This document shows positions 1 to 12,963 of a stretch of DNA of 64,000 nucleotides, piece by piece (the stretch's first letter is position 1; every line of letters begins with the position of its first letter). A program made the translations under genes and the position numbers. The notes below the pieces were generated by a model. It ran no database searches and was not told where the DNA came from. It was given only the letters and a program-made list of their open reading frames with translations. Source of the stretch: Nocardia sp. BSTN01 (lineage in GTDB: Bacteria; Actinomycetota; Actinomycetes; Mycobacteriales; Mycobacteriaceae); assembly GCF_015354405.1 (NCBI RefSeq), contig NZ_JADKYP010000019.1:1-64000 (forward strand), in the 5' to 3' direction.

Positions 1-4931
<4,931 letters not shown>

Positions 4932-4938
<7 letters not shown>

Positions 4939-5723
4939 CCACTCTGCAACACGTGCGACTCGATGACGGCAGAACGGTGACCTGCACCAGCCCCGCCGAG
5001 GCCAGAATGCTGTGGGGGGAAACGACCGCGGCCGACGGGTTCTACCGGCGCGCGGCCGAATTCCTCAGTCCCGGCCAGGTCGTGCTCGACATCGGCGCCA
5101 ATATCGGCCTGAGCGCGATGATGTTCGCCGACACCTGCCCCGGCACCCGCGTCATCGCGGTCGAACCGGTGCCGATGACCTTCCGATGCCTGGACCGCAA
5201 TATCGCGGCGCATGTTCCCGGCGGGATATCGCTGCGGACCGCGGTCGGTGCCACGCCGGGGACCCGGCCGTTCACCTGGTATCCGCGCGCGACGGCGAAT
5301 TCCGGATTCTTCGCCGATCGCGCGGCCGACGACGAAGCGACCGCCACCTATCTGCGCAACAACGGGCTGGACGACAGCGCCATCGCGGTCATCACGCAGG
5401 GGTTGCACGACGGCGTGCGACTGGAGGTCGGAGTCACCACCGTGTCGTCGATCCTGGACCAGCACTGCCGCGGATGCGAGATCGGCTTGCTCAAAGTCGA
5501 CGTCGAACGCGCGGAATGGGATGTGCTGCTCGGCATCACCGCCGCGGACTGGCGGCGCATCCACGTCGTCGTCGCCGAGGTCCACGATCGCGACGGCCGT
5601 CTGCGCGAGGTGTGCGAGCTGCTCACGCGGCAGGGCATGTCGGCGCAGACCCGCCAGGACCCGCGTCTGATCGGCACCGAAATGTACGAGGTCTTCGCCG
5701 TCCGGCCGCGCATCGATCGGTGA
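4932..5723 (+). CDS. FkbM-family SAM-dependent methyltransferase
   Basis: 263 residues. Motif I of class I methyltransferases is seen as VVLDIGANIGLSAMMFA (about residues 51-67), followed by VIAVEPVP for the acidic residue that binds the SAM ribose. The C-terminal half has the FkbM pattern GLLKVDVERAEWDVLLGI. The ATG overlaps the NRPS stop by 7 nt (ATGCTGA), which implies translational coupling. This fixes the start, although the frame stays open upstream. FkbM enzymes usually O-methylate small metabolites, so a tailoring role on the peptide made by the preceding NRPS is inferred. Acceptor and site are unknown. Confidence 0.9.
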
Positions 5724-5727
5724 ATTC

Positions 5728-5922
5728 TCAGCACCCGGTCGCGCCGTCGATCAGGGCGACCACCGCGGCCACGCCGTCGTCCGGTGCGGCCCCGAATGTC
5801 GCCTGCCAGTCGATCACCCTGTCGCCGAGGAACTGCTCATCCTGTTCGGCCCCCGGGGCATGCGTGCGCCCGGGTCCCTCCGCCGAGGGGGACAGTCGCT
5901 CGTGAGCGCGAACGGGCGACAT
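5728..5922 (-). CDS. Possible small hypothetical protein (64 aa)
   Basis: A short minus-strand frame fills most of the gap between the methyltransferase and the next plus-strand gene. It begins with ATG at 5922. The C-terminal 40 residues (for example GDRVIDWQATFG and AAVVALIDG) have plausible protein composition, while the N-terminal part looks random. No family was recognised and no strong ribosome-binding site was seen. It may be a remnant or a spurious frame. Confidence 0.3.
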   Translation of the reverse strand: MSPVRAHERLSPSAEGPGRTHAPGAEQDEQFLGDRVIDWQATFGAAPDDGVAAVVALIDGATGC

Positions 5923-6008
5923 CGCCGACGCCGCTCACACCGTCTCCGGCCGAACAGCAGTACCGTATCCGCAACCCGCCGTACGTCACCGGACAGGATG
6001 GTCACCGT

Positions 6009-6887
6009 ATGCTCCGTGTCGCGTCGATCGTTGTGGCTCTTGCTTTTTCGACTCTGATCACGGCCGCGCCGCAGGCCGAGGCCGTGGCCGGCACCCGGTG
6101 CGGCACACCGCTGTCGCCCGCGGAGATCCGGACCGTTGCCGAGCTGTCGGACACCACGACCATCGGCGCCGGGTCCACCCTCGACCGATTCGACGAGGCG
6201 GTGGCGCGCAATCATCGGATCACGGAAATCCTTATCTCTCATCATGATTGGCGCGGCCTGTTCGATGTGGGGCTCGACGCCGTGGAGCAGGACCCGGTAC
6301 TGCCGTTGCAGCACGATCCCACCGCGTTCGTCGATCCGGAATACGCTCACGCGATCAGTTACGAACTGCTGCGCCGGTTCCTGGTGAACCTGCACGCCGA
6401 GTTCACCGACGGCACGCCGGAGCCCCACTGGGCCTGGTACTTCCAGCTGGCCGGGCAATGCGACCAGTCGCCCGCGCGGGTCGCGATGGCCGGGTACAAC
6501 GCGCACCTGACGGTCGATCTCGCCTATGCGGTCGCCGCGGTCGGCAGCAAACCCGAGAACGCGCCGGACTTCTTCCACATCGTCGACGCCATCGCCCGCA
6601 GCGGCGATCTGATCGTCGATCGCACCCAGCAGGTCTACGACGCCGACCTCGGGCCGCTGTGGCGCTTCTACTTCGTCGGCGAAGGACTCGATCGGCTGTT
6701 CGGCCGGGGCGTGGCCACCGGGCCGTTGCTCGAGGTCGCCGACCTGGGCTACAACGTGGTGGTCTGGACCAACGGGCTGGCGCTGCAGAACCCCGCCACC
6801 GCCGAGGCCACGCGCGCGGAGATCAACGCCCTGTGGTCGGCCGACGATGCGGCCTTCGCCGTGCTCGCACGCCTCGGCGGCCTGTGA
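6009..6887 (+). CDS. Secreted DUF5995-like protein
   Basis: 292 residues. The N-terminus MLRVASIVVALAFSTLI followed by AAPQAEAVAG is a signal peptide with an AxA-type cleavage region, so the product is exported. The body contains the stretch AGYNAHLTVDLAYAV and several acidic/His positions, resembling the DUF5995 family of uncharacterised actinobacterial proteins. The ATG at 6009 is chosen because it starts the signal sequence; the frame is open further upstream but reads as low-complexity. It converges on the minus-strand DinB-like gene with a 15-nt gap. Function unknown. Confidence 0.8.
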   Translation: MLRVASIVVALAFSTLITAAPQAEAVAGTRCGTPLSPAEIRTVAELSDTTTIGAGSTLDRFDEAVARNHRITEILISHHDWRGLFDVGLDAVEQDPVLPLQHDPTAFVDPEYAHAISYELLRRFLVNLHAEFTDGTPEPHWAWYFQLAGQCDQSPARVAMAGYNAHLTVDLAYAVAAVGSKPENAPDFFHIVDAIARSGDLIVDRTQQVYDADLGPLWRFYFVGEGLDRLFGRGVATGPLLEVADLGYNVVVWTNGLALQNPATAEATRAEINALWSADDAAFAVLARLGGL

Positions 6888-6902
6888 GCACGGCGCGCGC
6901 CG

Positions 6903-7505
6903 TCAGTCGGCCGGCAGCGGGCGGCGGCCGGTGACGGTGAGCAGAATGTCCTTGGCGCACATCGTGATCGGCGTCCCCGACCCCAGCGTGACCGATGCGT
7001 CGGTCGCCCGCAGTTGCCGGCCGGTCAGGTCGACGCCGAAGTAGCGCAGCGACTTCGGGCTCGCCTGGTCGAGCACGAGGGCGATCCGTTCCGGCGGGGC
7101 GGGCGGCAACCCGAGAGGTTCGGTGATGTCCAGGCCGTGGATCACGTCGTGGCTCAGCGCGCCCACCACACCACCGCCCGGCGGACGCCACGGGTGTTCG
7201 ACGTTGTCGCGCAGCGACGCGAGCAGCTCCGCATCGCTCATCCGCGCGGTGTCGGCACGCGCGGCCCGGTCGGCGTAGCGGTGGAACGAGAAGCGCGCAC
7301 CGGCCAGCCCGCGCGCGAACGACCACGTGGATGCGCGGTAGGGCATCGTCATATGGGCGAGCACCTCACGGACTCGCCAGCCCTCGCACAGCGAGGGCGC
7401 GGCCCACTGCTCCGGCGTCAGCCCGGCGAGCAGGTCCGCGAGGCGTCGGCGTTCGGCCACGGTGTGCTCGCGCAGGACGGTGGTGTCGGTGTCGGTCGAG
7501 GTCAT
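6903..7505 (-). CDS. Maleylpyruvate isomerase / DinB-like mycothiol-dependent protein
   Basis: 200 residues. The N-terminal stretch LLAGLTPEQWAAPSLCEGW and VREVLAHMTMP matches the TIGR03083 / MDMPI_N family, four-helix metal-binding proteins that often use mycothiol. The candidate metal ligands are the His in LAHM and the HDVIHGLDI segment near residue 130. ATG at 7505 is preferred over a GTG 33 nt upstream. The ECF sigma factor gene ends 38 nt upstream on the same strand, so the two may be co-transcribed. Substrate unknown. Confidence 0.85.
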   Translation of the reverse strand: MTSTDTDTTVLREHTVAERRRLADLLAGLTPEQWAAPSLCEGWRVREVLAHMTMPYRASTWSFARGLAGARFSFHRYADRAARADTARMSDAELLASLRDNVEHPWRPPGGGVVGALSHDVIHGLDITEPLGLPPAPPERIALVLDQASPKSLRYFGVDLTGRQLRATDASVTLGSGTPITMCAKDILLTVTGRRPLPAD

Positions 7506-7543
7506 GACTCCGTCGTTTCGGTCGTAGGGAGTGGTCACCTCTG

Positions 7544-8566
7544 CTACGAACCCGACGGCGAGAATTCATCGGTGCGCGCCCGGAAAATCGGCGGAAGCCC
7601 GAATTCGGCGAACCGATCACCACTGCCCAGGTAGGTCACCTGCCGCGCTATCAGCCCCGACCTGGCCTGGATCGCGAGCAGGGCGAAGGGGCGCAGCACA
7701 CCGTCGGTGTCGGGGCGGTACTGACCGAATCCGACAGAACCGTTCATCCGCACCGGTAGCAGCCGATCGTCGGCGCACGCGTCGCCCGCCGCGAAGACCG
7801 AGACGATGAGGTCGCGCCCGCTCAGTCGCCAGGCGAACGGCGGCATACCGGATTCGGCGTCCTCGCACAGCAGCGCGGCGAGACCGTCGACGTCATGGTT
7901 CTCGAAGGCCGCGACATAGCGCCGGACCAGGTCCCGGTCGTCCGGATCGTCGGGATCGAGCGGATCGGTGGCGGAGGGCCGGACCGCGGCCAGGGTGGTA
8001 CGCGCGCGTTGCAGGGCGCTGTTGACCGCGGCCGGGCTGACCTCGAGCATGGTCGCGGTTTCGGCGGCACTGAACGCCAGCACCTCGCGCAGGACCAGCA
8101 CCGCCCGCTGGCGTGGCGGCAGATGCTGTAGTGCCGCGACGAAGGCCAACCGCACCGACTCGCGGCGGACGACGCGGTCGGCCGGGTCGAGCACCCGTGC
8201 GTCCGCGACCGGGTCGAGCCACCGATCGGCGGGCACCACCGCGTCCGGATCGAAACCGGTGGATACCGGGCCTTCCCACACCAGCATCCGGCGGCGCGCC
8301 GAGCGCAGCATGTCCAGGCAGACATTGGTGGCGATGGCATGCACCCACGTCGAGAGCCGGCCGCGCTCGGGGTCGAAGCGGTCGAACCGGGTGTAGGCGC
8401 GGATCAGCGTCTCCTGCGCCGCGTCGTCGGCATCGGCCGACGATCCGAGCATCCGGTAGCAGTAGCCGGTCAGCGGAATCCGCAGCGCTTCGAGTGCCTC
8501 GGACTTCGAAACGCCGGACTCCGGCACCTCGGACTCCGACAGCGGTTCACTCGCGGACACACTCAC
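7544..8566 (-). CDS. ECF RNA polymerase sigma factor with C-terminal SnoaL-like domain (SigG-type)
   Basis: 340 residues. Sigma region 2 is near residues 25-95 (YCYRMLGSSADADDAAQET, then RLSTWVHAIATNVCLDMLR). Region 4 is near 145-200 (LQHLPPRQRAVLVLREVLAFS and AAVNSALQRAR). About 130 further residues form a SnoaL/NTF2-like tail beginning YVAAFENHDVDGLAALL. This matches the SigG/SigX5 group of ECF factors, in which the fused tail rather than a separate anti-sigma factor is thought to control activity. The start is taken as GTG 8566 (second GTG at 8560); the frame upstream runs across the divergent gene and is not coding. It is divergent from the alpha/beta hydrolase and upstream of the DinB-like gene. 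Confidence 0.9.
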   Translation of the reverse strand: MSVSASEPLSESEVPESGVSKSEALEALRIPLTGYCYRMLGSSADADDAAQETLIRAYTRFDRFDPERGRLSTWVHAIATNVCLDMLRSARRRMLVWEGPVSTGFDPDAVVPADRWLDPVADARVLDPADRVVRRESVRLAFVAALQHLPPRQRAVLVLREVLAFSAAETATMLEVSPAAVNSALQRARTTLAAVRPSATDPLDPDDPDDRDLVRRYVAAFENHDVDGLAALLCEDAESGMPPFAWRLSGRDLIVSVFAAGDACADDRLLPVRMNGSVGFGQYRPDTDGVLRPFALLAIQARSGLIARQVTYLGSGDRFAEFGLPPIFRARTDEFSPSGS

Positions 8567-8629
8567 CGCCCCATGCTCGCACCTCCATGTCACCGATGAC
8601 AGCCGGACCGGCCGGGTAGCTTGCGGGGC

Positions 8630-9415
8630 ATGGAGCTGCGCGCGGGCGAGGTGGTTTTTCACTACGTGGAGCACGGCACGGGCCGTCCGGTGGTGGTGCT
8701 GCACGGCGCCGGTGTCGATCACCGCGAGGCCGAGGCGTGCTTCGAACCGGTTCTCGGCGATGTCGCCGGGTTGCGGCGGATCTACCCCGACCTGCCCGGT
8801 GCGGGACATACCGCCGCACCCGGCACCCTGTGCGGCGCGGACGATGTACTCGACGCGCTGTCGCGCTTCGCGGACGCGGTCACCGGCGGTGATTTCCTGC
8901 TCGTCGGCCACTCGGCGGGCGGGTACTACGCGCAGGCGATGGCCGCGCGGCGCGCCACCCGGGTGGCCGGTCTGGCGTTGGTCTGCCCGCTGTTGCCGGG
9001 AGTGCGCGACATTCCCGCCCATCGCGTCGTGGCCGGGCCGGGCGATCTCGGCGACGACGATTTCCGCGGCTACTTCGTCGTCCAGACCCCGGCCATGCTC
9101 GACCGCTACGAACGGGTCGTCGCCCCCGCCGCGGAGCTGGTCGATCGGGCCGCGGCGCGGCGCATCGGTGAGCGGTGGCAGCTGAGCTCGGACGGCATAC
9201 CGCCCTATCCGGGGCCGACCACGATCGTGGCCGGGCGCCTGGATTCGACGGTCGGTTACGCGGCGGCGACCGACCTGTTCGAGCGCTGCCCGCACGCGTC
9301 ACTCGCCGTGGTAGACGAGACCGGACACGCCCTCCCACATGAGCAACCGGAACTGCTGCGCGCCCTGCTGGCCGAGTGGCTCACCCGCGTGGCGCGCGCC
9401 GGCGATCGATCGTGA
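8630..9415 (+). CDS. Alpha/beta-fold hydrolase
   Basis: 261 residues. Fold features: VVVLHGAGVDH for the oxyanion-hole HG segment (about residues 23-33), the nucleophile elbow GHSAGG (about 93-98), an Asp in AGRLDSTVGY, and the final catalytic His in DETGHALPHEQPE. No signal peptide, so probably cytosolic. The ATG at 8630 lies 63 nt from the divergent sigma-factor start, and a shared regulatory region is likely. Mycobacterial sigG likewise lies next to a lipase gene. A 9-bp hairpin follows the stop. The substrate cannot be told from sequence. Confidence 0.9.
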   Translation: MELRAGEVVFHYVEHGTGRPVVVLHGAGVDHREAEACFEPVLGDVAGLRRIYPDLPGAGHTAAPGTLCGADDVLDALSRFADAVTGGDFLLVGHSAGGYYAQAMAARRATRVAGLALVCPLLPGVRDIPAHRVVAGPGDLGDDDFRGYFVVQTPAMLDRYERVVAPAAELVDRAAARRIGERWQLSSDGIPPYPGPTTIVAGRLDSTVGYAAATDLFERCPHASLAVVDETGHALPHEQPELLRALLAEWLTRVARAGDRS

Positions 9416-9420
9416 CGACC

Positions 9421-9444
9421 ACCTGCGCCGACACAGGCGCAGGT
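9421..9444 (+). terminator. Rho-independent-like hairpin after hydrolase
   Basis: Perfect 9-bp inverted repeat ACCTGCGCC / GGCGCAGGT with a 6-nt loop, six bases after the hydrolase stop. There is no U-tract, as is common in actinobacteria. It isolates the hydrolase from the small peptide gene downstream. Confidence 0.65.
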
Positions 9445-9519
9445 CGGACCAATCCGACATGAACGCCGACATCGAATACATCGTGGTTTGCCAACGAAAC
9501 GCTGGGAGAAAGGAACGCT

Positions 9520-9606
9520 GTGATCAGCGGAATCATCGCGGTTGTCGGAGCTTTGGCCTCCGGTCTCGGATCGATCCTCCTCAACCTGATCGACGCTTTG
9601 CTCTGA
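9520..9606 (+). CDS. 28-residue hydrophobic/amphipathic peptide
   Basis: A very short GTG-initiated frame encoding 28 residues. It begins MISGIIAVVG, continues with small residues (A, S, G) and ends ILLNLIDALL. Composition is almost wholly Ile/Leu/Val/Ala/Gly/Ser with one Asp and no basic residue. A purine-rich ribosome-binding site (AAAGGA at about 9508-9513) sits 6 nt before the GTG. The gene lies alone between two hairpins (9421-9444 and 9677-9701), so it probably has its own transcript. In size and pattern it recalls phenol-soluble-modulin-like or small pore-forming peptides such as the short corynebacterial porins, but no homology can be claimed by eye. It could be a secreted or membrane-inserted peptide, or a hydrophobic toxin. 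Confidence 0.6.
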   Translation: MISGIIAVVGALASGLGSILLNLIDALL

Positions 9607-9676
9607 CGACGTCCCCGCCGACCCGGTGAACCGATTCCGGATTCGCCGGGTCCGGCACCCATCCGGGCCGCGGACA

Positions 9677-9701
9677 AGTTCGGCGCGCCGAGCGCCGAAC
9701 T
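9677..9701 (+). terminator. Hairpin terminator after small peptide gene
   Basis: Perfect 10-bp stem AGTTCGGCGC / GCGCCGAACT with a 5-nt loop, followed by CTTGCC. It lies 70 nt after the 28-aa peptide stop and just before the LLM oxidoreductase leader. Confidence 0.7.
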
Positions 9702-9768
9702 CTTGCCTCCAGGCGCATCGGTGGGAAGAGTGACCGCCGGATCTGTTCTCTCGACGAGGAGGCGCGGC

Positions 9769-10761
9769 GTGCGTTTCGGCATCTTCATTCCCCAGGGCTG
9801 GCGACTGGACCTGGTCGGCATCGAACCGGGGGCGCAGTGGGGTGTGATGCGGGATCTGGCGCAGCGAGCCGACGCCACGGAAGTCTGGGAATCGCTGTGG
9901 GTCTACGACCATTTCCACACCGTGCCGGTTCCCACCGAGGAAGCGACACACGAGGCGTGGACGCTCATGTCGGCCTTCGCCGCCACCACGACGCGCATCC
10001 GGCTCGGGCAGATGTGCACGGCGATCAGCTACCGGAATCCGGCCTACCTCGCCAAGGTCGCCGCGACCGTGGATCTCGTATCGGGCGGACGGGTCGAGAT
10101 GGGGATCGGCGGCGGCTGGTACGAGCACGAGTGGCGCGCCTACGGATACGGATTCCCTTCCGCGGGTGAACGTTTGGGCCGCCTCGACGAGGGGGTGCAG
10201 ATCTTCCGCCAGGCGTGGACCACCGGCACCGCCACCCTGGACGGCAAGTACTACCAGGTCGACGGCGCCCGGGTGTATCCGTTGCCGCTTCAGGAGGGCG
10301 GCATTCCGATCTGGGTCGCGGGCGGGGGTGAGAAGGTCACATTGCGCATCGCCGCGCAATACGCGCAGTACACCAACTTCGCTGGCGATCCCGAAACCTT
10401 CACCCACAAATCCCAGCTGCTGCGCGACCATTGCGCCGCCGTCGGAACCGATTTCGACGCGATCACCCGCAGCTCCAACTTCAACACCGTGATCGGCGCC
10501 ACCGAGGCGGAGGTGCGGGAACGGCTGGACGCGCTCACCTCACGGCTGACCCCCGCGCTCGGCGCGGATGCCGCCAAGGACTGGGTCACCAATCTCTCCG
10601 CCGATTCGCCGGCGGTCGGCACACCGGAACAGATCGTCGAAAACTTGTCCCGGGTCCGCGATCTCGGCCTCTCCTACGCGATTCACAACTTCCCCGAGTC
10701 GGCCTACGACCTGTCCGGGGTGGAGTTGTTCGAGCGCGAGGTGATTCCCGCACTGCGATGA
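9769..10761 (+). CDS. LLM-class F420-dependent oxidoreductase
   Basis: 330 residues with the TIM-barrel luciferase-like monooxygenase pattern: RFGIFIPQG at the N-terminus, SLWVYDHFH, TTRIRLGQMCTA, YRNPAYLAKVAATVDLVSGGRVEMGIGGGWYEHEW and the GxP/Q loop near GTPEQIVENL. In actinobacteria such proteins bind F420 rather than FMN. AGGAGG at 9757-9762 precedes the GTG at 9769 by 6 nt, which sets the start. It converges on the ketosteroid isomerase-like gene with a 10-nt gap. Substrate unknown. Confidence 0.9.
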   Translation: MRFGIFIPQGWRLDLVGIEPGAQWGVMRDLAQRADATEVWESLWVYDHFHTVPVPTEEATHEAWTLMSAFAATTTRIRLGQMCTAISYRNPAYLAKVAATVDLVSGGRVEMGIGGGWYEHEWRAYGYGFPSAGERLGRLDEGVQIFRQAWTTGTATLDGKYYQVDGARVYPLPLQEGGIPIWVAGGGEKVTLRIAAQYAQYTNFAGDPETFTHKSQLLRDHCAAVGTDFDAITRSSNFNTVIGATEAEVRERLDALTSRLTPALGADAAKDWVTNLSADSPAVGTPEQIVENLSRVRDLGLSYAIHNFPESAYDLSGVELFEREVIPALR

Positions 10762-10771
10762 CCCACGGCAC

Positions 10772-11143
10772 TCAGTCGACGCGCACGTCCTCCGGTGACC
10801 AGAACGCTCGCATACCGGTGATGTGCGCGTCCTCGTCGAAGGTCATCACATCGATCGGTTCGATCGTCGTGGTGCGAGAGCCGGTCTCGGTCACCACCCG
10901 GAACCGGAACGCCGCCGCGCCGCCCGCGATCCGCAGGTCGAGCAGCTCGGTTCGCATATGCGCGGAATCCAATGCGCCGTAGAACTTTTCGATCGCGGCC
11001 CGGCCGACGTGCGGCGGCGAGCCGAACGGATCCTCCACGGTGGCGTCCTCGCTGTAACATGCCGCCACCTCGGCGGCGGATCCCGAGCCCACCGCCTCGA
11101 GATACCGATGCACCGCTGCTCGAATCCGTTCCGCTGAAGCCAT
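10772..11143 (-). CDS. Steroid Delta-isomerase-like (SnoaL/NTF2-fold) protein
   Basis: 123 residues, the usual length of bacterial ketosteroid isomerase. The catalytic set of the Comamonas enzyme is kept in register: Tyr14 (AVHRYLEAV), Asp38 (ATVEDPFG) and the second Asp at residue 98 (IEPIDVMTF; 99 in the reference). The C-terminus MRAFWSPEDV also matches the family (MRALF..). It would move the double bond of 3-oxo-Delta5 steroids to Delta4. No other steroid gene is adjacent, so the real substrate is open. Start at ATG 11143; the upstream in-frame extension overlaps a low-complexity region and is rejected. Confidence 0.8.
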   Translation of the reverse strand: MASAERIRAAVHRYLEAVGSGSAAEVAACYSEDATVEDPFGSPPHVGRAAIEKFYGALDSAHMRTELLDLRIAGGAAAFRFRVVTETGSRTTTIEPIDVMTFDEDAHITGMRAFWSPEDVRVD

Positions 11144-11285
11144 GGGACAACGAGAACACGGATCCGGCGCCGCGCCGCCTGCCGATCCCGCCTGCCGGGA
11201 CAGAAGGGATCGGCCCGCCTGGGACGTTCGAATTACCGCGACTGTCGAGAGAGGAACATCTACTCGTGAACTACGAAGGTGCGGC

Positions 11286-11786
11286 ATGAGCGCCGCTGGC
11301 ATCCGCGACGACCACGCGGACGAACAGCGCTATCGGGAGCTCGCGACATCCGCCCGTTCGCTCGTGGCGGGTGAACACGATCGGATTGCCAACGCCGCCA
11401 ACCTTTCCGCGCTGGTCTATCACGGTCTTCCAGGACTGAACTGGGTGGGATTCTATTTCTTCGACGGGAATGAACTGGTGGTCGGCCCGTTCCAGGGCCG
11501 CCCGGCCTGCGTACGCATCGCGCTGGACCGAGGCGTGTGCGGTGCGGCGGCGCGAACCCGGCAGACGCAACGTGTCGCCGACGTACACGCGGTGCCCGAC
11601 CATATCGCCTGTGATCCGGCGAGCAGGTCCGAACTGGTGGTGCCGTTGATCAGCGAAGACACCGTGATCGGCGTCTTCGATCTGGACAGTCCCGAACTCG
11701 ACAGATTCGGTCCGGTCGATCAGCGGGGACTCGAGGAGATCGCGTCGATCTATCTCGACTCGCTGATCACGGACGACCGGGGCTGA
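11286..11786 (+). CDS. Free methionine-R-sulfoxide reductase (GAF domain)
   Basis: 166 residues, one GAF domain. The segment LNWVGFYFFDGNELVVGPFQGRPACVRI with GVCGAA and DHIACDPASRSELVVPL carries the three Cys of fRMsr enzymes (YebR/Ykg9 type): ACVRI, GVCGA and HIACD. These reduce free Met-(R)-sulfoxide. VIGVFDLDSP is the standard closing GAF strand. The ATG at 11286 gives the usual length; the frame remains open upstream into the divergent region. It is convergent with the next small gene (6-nt gap). Likely an oxidative-damage repair enzyme in the cytosol. Confidence 0.9.
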   Translation: MSAAGIRDDHADEQRYRELATSARSLVAGEHDRIANAANLSALVYHGLPGLNWVGFYFFDGNELVVGPFQGRPACVRIALDRGVCGAAARTRQTQRVADVHAVPDHIACDPASRSELVVPLISEDTVIGVFDLDSPELDRFGPVDQRGLEEIASIYLDSLITDDRG

Positions 11787-11792
11787 GCAGGG

Positions 11793-12041
11793 CTACGAGG
11801 CAGCCCGCATCGCCGGTCGGAAGGCTTGCGGATTCGGCCGCCCCAATGTCCACCTGGCCGCCGCCAGTGCCTCCGCGCACGACGCCGCGAGGCGTAGGTG
11901 CTGGGGCCGGGGATAGCCGGCGGCGTCGACTTCCGCGCGCAGACCCACGATTCGACGCTCCAGCAGGCGTGCGTCCGCGGTCTTCAGCCCGCGCCGCGCG
12001 GATGTCAGCGCGGTCAGCACTCTGCGCTGGAGATCGTCCAT
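11793..12041 (-). CDS. Small conserved hypothetical protein (82 aa)
   Basis: A strong ribosome-binding site (AGGAGGT, 12051-12057 on the reverse strand) precedes ATG 12041. The protein is highly charged and predicted helical (DLQRRVLTALTSARRGLK, LLERRIVGLRAEVDAAG, CAEALAAARWTLGRPN). No membrane segment or signal. No family recognised; the pattern of Leu/Arg heptads could be a short coiled coil or DNA-associated protein. The GTG/ATG-containing upstream extension of the frame is not supported. Confidence 0.65.
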   Translation of the reverse strand: MDDLQRRVLTALTSARRGLKTADARLLERRIVGLRAEVDAAGYPRPQHLRLAASCAEALAAARWTLGRPNPQAFRPAMRAAS

Positions 12042-12353
12042 ACAGCACACCTCCTGTGGTGACGGGCCCTCGGCCGGTGAGGAAATCGTTCCGAGTGCGG
12101 ATTGTCGATGGGTACCCCGGCGGCGCGCCGCGAAACGGTGACCTCGCGTACTCGGCGCAATGACGCAAACGCCTTGTACCGGGCGGACATTCGGCCTGCG
12201 CGTGCCGACGCGCCGAATCCGGCGTGCCCGGACGAGGTTTGCCGCGACGGGCAGCGGGGCACTCGAAGACTGGTCGTCATCGCTCGGCCCGGTTTTGCCG
12301 GGTTCGGTATGCCGCCTGTGAAGTTGACTCGTCGCGTCGGATCGAGGTCCGTT

Positions 12354-12839
12354 ATGCAGAGTGACCCGCCCGGTCGCACTGGTGTGTCGCCTGTCTCGGC
12401 GGCCGGAGTCGCCGCGCTGCTGCGTGCCCTGCCGGGGTCGCCGATGGCGGGGGTCACCGCGCACGGCGGAACCGTACTCGAGATCGTCGCGGCGACGACG
12501 CACCGCGCGCGCATGGTCGAGGAGGCGCAGCTGCTGCACCCCGACAGTCCCGCTCGCGAAGCCGCCGCGACCGGCGTGCCGATCGTGATCACCGATCTCG
12601 CCGACAATTCCCGATGGCCGGGGTGTGGCGCGGAACTGCGGTTGTGGGGAGTGCAGGCGGTGCGGTGCCAGCCGCTATCCGACGACGACGGTGCGGTGGT
12701 CGGAGTGCTGAGCGTCTACACTCCCGCGGCGAACGTCCTCACCGAGGAACTCGCCGATGCTCTGCATCCGGTGTGCCGCTGTGCCACCGACCTGTTGCAG
12801 ATCCGCCGCCGGAACCCACCGCGGCTGCGGCGGGAGTGA
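12354..12839 (+). CDS. GAF-domain protein
   Basis: 161 residues spanning a single GAF fold: AARLLRALPG-type N-terminal helix, HPDSPAREAAATGVPIVITDLA (typical GAF middle), WGVQAVRCQPLSDDDGAVVGVLSVYT and a closing helix. There is no ANTAR or kinase domain, so it is a stand-alone sensor resembling the N-terminal half of GAF-ANTAR regulators. ATG at 12354 is chosen because the 84 in-frame codons before it are compositionally odd and overlap the promoter region of the minus-strand gene at 12041. Ligand unknown. Confidence 0.7.
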   Translation: MQSDPPGRTGVSPVSAAGVAALLRALPGSPMAGVTAHGGTVLEIVAATTHRARMVEEAQLLHPDSPAREAAATGVPIVITDLADNSRWPGCGAELRLWGVQAVRCQPLSDDDGAVVGVLSVYTPAANVLTEELADALHPVCRCATDLLQIRRRNPPRLRRE

Positions 12840-12851
12840 CGCCGGCACGGT

Positions 12852-12871
12852 GGTGTGGGCGCCGCCACACC
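12852..12871 (+). terminator. Hairpin after GAF-domain gene
   Basis: GGTGTGG / CCACACC around a 6-nt loop, 12 nt after the stop at 12839. It is followed at about 12874-12908 by a second, imperfect, very GC-rich hairpin (TCACCG.CGGGG / CCCC..CGGTGA). Together they look like the transcription stop before the GAPDH gene. Confidence 0.55.
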
Positions 12872-12963
12872 GAAATCTCACCGCCGGGGATCCCCCGTCG
12901 GTGAAATCCAGGCCCTCATTAGCATCGACGTGGCGTACCCGTCGAGGAAACCGAGGACCTGCG

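Noticed and set aside
8567-9295. 5' extension of the sigma-factor frame across the divergent hydrolase
   Set aside because: The hydrolase on the plus strand has full catalytic motifs, and the extension has none.
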